Below, piece after piece: positions 4,923 to 6,684 of a stretch of 6,684 nucleotides of DNA. Made by a program: the position numbers and the translations under genes. Positions within the stretch are counted from its first letter, which is position 1, and each line of letters starts with the position of its first letter. The DNA lies in contig JABJAS010000233.1 of assembly GCA_018666055.1 (NCBI GenBank), positions 1 to 6,684 on the forward strand, read 5' to 3'. The notes under the pieces are model-generated. The model saw only the letters and a list, made by a program, of their open reading frames with translations. It did not search any database and had not been told where the DNA came from. Source of the stretch: Halieaceae bacterium. GTDB lineage: Bacteria; Pseudomonadota; Gammaproteobacteria; Pseudomonadales; Halieaceae.

Positions 4923-5504
4923 ATGCAAATTGTGAGAGCCGTAGTGCTGAGTTTTTGTGCGTTCATGATCCAGCCGGCACTGGCTGATGAGATCGAGACC
5001 ACACTGGAAAATTTCCGCACGGCGGGTGCTGGCGAGTTTATTGACGACGCTTATGGCTACGCAGTGTTCCCCAGTATCGGAAAGGGCGGCATTGGTATTG
5101 GTGGCGCGCACGGCAAGGGCTCTGTGTATCAAGGTGGCGAGCGCACGGGCACTGTGAAAATGAATCAAATCACCTATGGCCTGCAGTTAGGCGGACAGGT
5201 GTATAGCCAAATGATTTTCTTCCGCGATGAGCGCTCCTATAACGACTTCACGTCGGGCAATTTTGAGTTTGGTGCACAGGCGACTGCGGTGGCGCTCACT
5301 GCGAGCGCTACCGCATCGACCTCAACCGGTGGCGGTGGTAATACGTCTGCCGGGACCGACGCCGACTCTAACAACGTCAGCGCTGAAAATAAGCAGTACG
5401 ATGGGCGCAGTGGTATGGCGATCTTTACGATTGCCAAAGGCGGTCTGATGTATGAAGCCACCCTCGGCGGCCAAAAGTTCAAGTTCGAAGCGTTGGAAGA
5501 TTAG
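4923..5504 (+). CDS. Exported SYLF-domain (Ysc84-like) lipid-binding protein
   Basis: This 193-aa precursor has a clear Sec signal peptide: Arg5, a hydrophobic core at 6-16, and cleavage after A-L-A at about residue 21. That gives a periplasmic protein of about 172 aa. The mature part is a SYLF/Ysc84 (DUF500) domain. Landmarks are Y-G-Y-A-V-F-P-S-I-G-K-G-G (44-56), I-G-G-A-H-G-K-G-S-V-Y (59-69), a Y-G-L-Q-L-G-G segment (85-91), F-F-R-D (99-102) and a C-terminal G-G-L-M-Y-E-A-T-L-G-G-Q-K-F (173-186). SYLF domains bind phosphoinositides in eukaryotes; the bacterial exported members lack a settled function. A Ser/Thr/Gly/Ala/Asn-rich low-complexity segment (about 127-156) interrupts the domain and is probably a flexible loop. 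ATG 4923 is chosen because it gives the signal peptide and has GAAGGGGAG (4907-4915) seven bases upstream. It is followed by a strong terminator, so the gene ends its transcription unit. Confidence 0.88.
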   Translation: MQIVRAVVLSFCAFMIQPALADEIETTLENFRTAGAGEFIDDAYGYAVFPSIGKGGIGIGGAHGKGSVYQGGERTGTVKMNQITYGLQLGGQVYSQMIFFRDERSYNDFTSGNFEFGAQATAVALTASATASTSTGGGGNTSAGTDADSNNVSAENKQYDGRSGMAIFTIAKGGLMYEATLGGQKFKFEALED

Positions 5505-5520
5505 CCCACAGAGTTAGACG

Positions 5521-5548
5521 AGGCCGCTTGATAGCGGCCTTTTTTTTT
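5521..5548 (+). terminator. Strong intrinsic terminator after the SYLF gene
   Basis: AGGCCGC (5521-5527) pairs perfectly with GCGGCCT (5534-5540) across a six-base loop and runs straight into nine T residues (5540-5548). It starts 17 bases after the stop codon. The reverse reading has no T-tract, so it serves the plus strand only. Confidence 0.93.
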
Positions 5549-5583
5549 GCGCTGTCACCGGTCACGCCCTTCTCGGAGCGGCC

Positions 5584-5613
5584 GGGCGAGGGAGCAACAA
5601 TCGCCCCTTTTTT
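5584..5613 (+). terminator. Possible second, weaker plus-strand terminator
   Basis: GGGCGA (5584-5589) pairs with TCGCCC (5601-5606) over an 11-base loop and is followed by C and six T residues (5608-5613). It lies 36 bases behind the strong terminator and could act as a back-up that shields the converging minus-strand gene from read-through. Confidence 0.4.
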
Positions 5614-5670
5614 ATGATCACCCATTGCAATGACTAGAGGCTTCCACTGAGCGCAACGCAAGGCGGCTTG

Positions 5671-6684
5671 TCAGTCTTCGACAACCTTAAAGTGGATATC
5701 AACGCTAGGCAGCCGCTGCAGCAGTGCGTCACCCATGGCGCTGGCCGGTGTCCAGATACCCCCGTCAACGGCAAGTGAGTCTTGTGCGAGGCAGAGGGCT
5801 GCTTGCGCGAGCATGCGCGACGTGGCGCCATAGCCGGGATCGCGTTGCCCCGTTACCTTGACGCGGAGGTGATCGGAGCCATCACTGCCATGGGCCCAGA
5901 ACTCAAAAAATCCATTTTCACGCTTGCTCTCATCGGGTCCTTCACCCGGATCGGGCAGCAGCTTTTTGAGCAGGGCGCGGGTGGGCGCAAAAAAAGTGCC
6001 CGCCATGACGGTGCCTAACCCTCCGGCGCTGAGTAAGGCTTTGGCGCGGCTGTCACATAGCTGCGATTCGTCGTAGCCAAAATGATCACCATAGGGCAAG
6101 CCGGCCAGGGCATGAGAACGCCGCACGACCTTGGTGTTGATCGCCGCCATCACAAAAGGGGCGGTCCAGCTGTCGAAGTCGTCATCCCACGCGACACCGG
6201 TTTGATCGGGCTTGTCAGACCCCGGAGAGACGCCCGCTGGGTAGAGCGCATAGGGATCCATAATGCGAGCCCGGATAACCGGGTCTTGAGACGCTTGCTC
6301 GGCGACCAGCATCAGACTGGCCACGGTGCCCCCACTAACCCCGCCTGAGGCCCGGCCCATGCGTCCGGAAACCCGGCTTGCATAGCGTCCAAAGCGCGCT
6401 TTGAACTCCTTTTGTAGGAAGTACACGGACAAATCAGACGGAATGGAATCAAAGCCACAGCAATGCACCAGCCGGGCGCCACTTGCTTTCGCCAGTGGGT
6501 CCACTTTCGCATAAACCTCGGCCATCCACTGCGCCTCGCCGGTCAAGTCGCAGTAATGGGTGCCCTCGCGTGCGCAGGTCTCCAAGAGGAGCGAGCCATG
6601 CCGCGCATAGGGCCCTACAGTGCTGATAATCACCTTGGCTTGTAACGCCATCGTTTTGAGCTGGTCGGCGTCGTCACTGTCGGC
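5671..6684 (-). CDS. Saccharopine dehydrogenase-like / trans-acting enoyl reductase family protein (N-terminus cut by window edge)
   Basis: The 337 residues present stay open to the right edge; an internal ATG at 6651 is not the true start. The edge sequence (ADSDDADQLKTMALQAKV) continues into I-I-S-T-V-G-P-Y, the end of the Rossmann half in this family. The initial GATGFTG-type dinucleotide loop, roughly 70-80 residues, therefore lies outside the window. Further marks are the C-A-x-E-G-T-H-Y-C-D-L-T-G-E block, H-C-C-G-F-D-S-I-P-S-D-L and G-G-V-S-G-G-T. These are typical of the saccharopine-dehydrogenase-like proteins that include the mycobacterial trans-acting enoyl reductase (Rv2953 type), normally about 390-420 aa. 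Members reduce C=C bonds in lipid or polyketide precursors with NADPH in characterised cases; most bacterial homologues are uncharacterised and the substrate here is unknown. It converges with the SYLF gene. No minus-strand terminator is visible after its TGA. Confidence 0.85.
   Translation of the reverse strand, partial: ADSDDADQLKTMALQAKVIISTVGPYARHGSLLLETCAREGTHYCDLTGEAQWMAEVYAKVDPLAKASGARLVHCCGFDSIPSDLSVYFLQKEFKARFGRYASRVSGRMGRASGGVSGGTVASLMLVAEQASQDPVIRARIMDPYALYPAGVSPGSDKPDQTGVAWDDDFDSWTAPFVMAAINTKVVRRSHALAGLPYGDHFGYDESQLCDSRAKALLSAGGLGTVMAGTFFAPTRALLKKLLPDPGEGPDESKRENGFFEFWAHGSDGSDHLRVKVTGQRDPGYGATSRMLAQAALCLAQDSLAVDGGIWTPASAMGDALLQRLPSVDIHFKVVED

Overview
The window reads as chromosomal DNA of a gammaproteobacterium. 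The evidence is a tRNA-Arg with an encoded CCA end, a close relative of the enterobacterial YcgN cysteine-cluster protein, classical Shine-Dalgarno sites and moderately GC-rich codon use. The mixture of families (SYLF protein, CsgA-type SDR, saccharopine-dehydrogenase-like reductase, divergent MTHFR) would suit a marine heterotrophic lineage such as the Halieaceae/OM60 group, but that placement is inference. There are no transposases, phage genes, CRISPR arrays or toxin-antitoxin modules, and I see no sign of recent transfer.

Left part (1-2224): a gene reading off the left edge on the minus strand has only its first nine codons here, with a good ribosome binding site and a plausible sigma-70 promoter. 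After about 340 bases with no recognisable gene come a short acidic ORF (49 aa) and an antibiotic-biosynthesis-monooxygenase-like (ABM-like) small protein. A 290-base gap rich in inverted repeats follows, then a methylenetetrahydrofolate-reductase-like protein of a divergent clade, which ends near a hairpin terminator.

Middle (2267-4790): tRNA-Arg(ACG) on the minus strand has its own promoter with a GC-rich discriminator. Upstream of it, also on the minus strand, is ycgN. Divergent from ycgN, across a 190-base gap holding a striking 11-bp inverted repeat that extends to 15 bp with one bulge, is an atypical SDR with the catalytic Tyr and Lys replaced. It is followed, 157 bases on, by a second SDR of the CsgA/C-factor type with an intact YxxxK.

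Right part (4923-6684): an exported SYLF/Ysc84-like protein ends at a strong intrinsic terminator, with a weaker second one behind it. Facing it on the minus strand is the C-terminal majority of a saccharopine-dehydrogenase-like (trans-acting enoyl reductase type) protein that runs off the right edge.

Most genes look like independent housekeeping or accessory metabolic functions rather than one pathway. I did not find a convincing new multi-gene system. The observations most worth a second look are the inverted repeat between ycgN and the SDR, the SDR without its catalytic pair, the divergent MTHFR with its structured upstream region, and the small conserved-looking ORF at 443.
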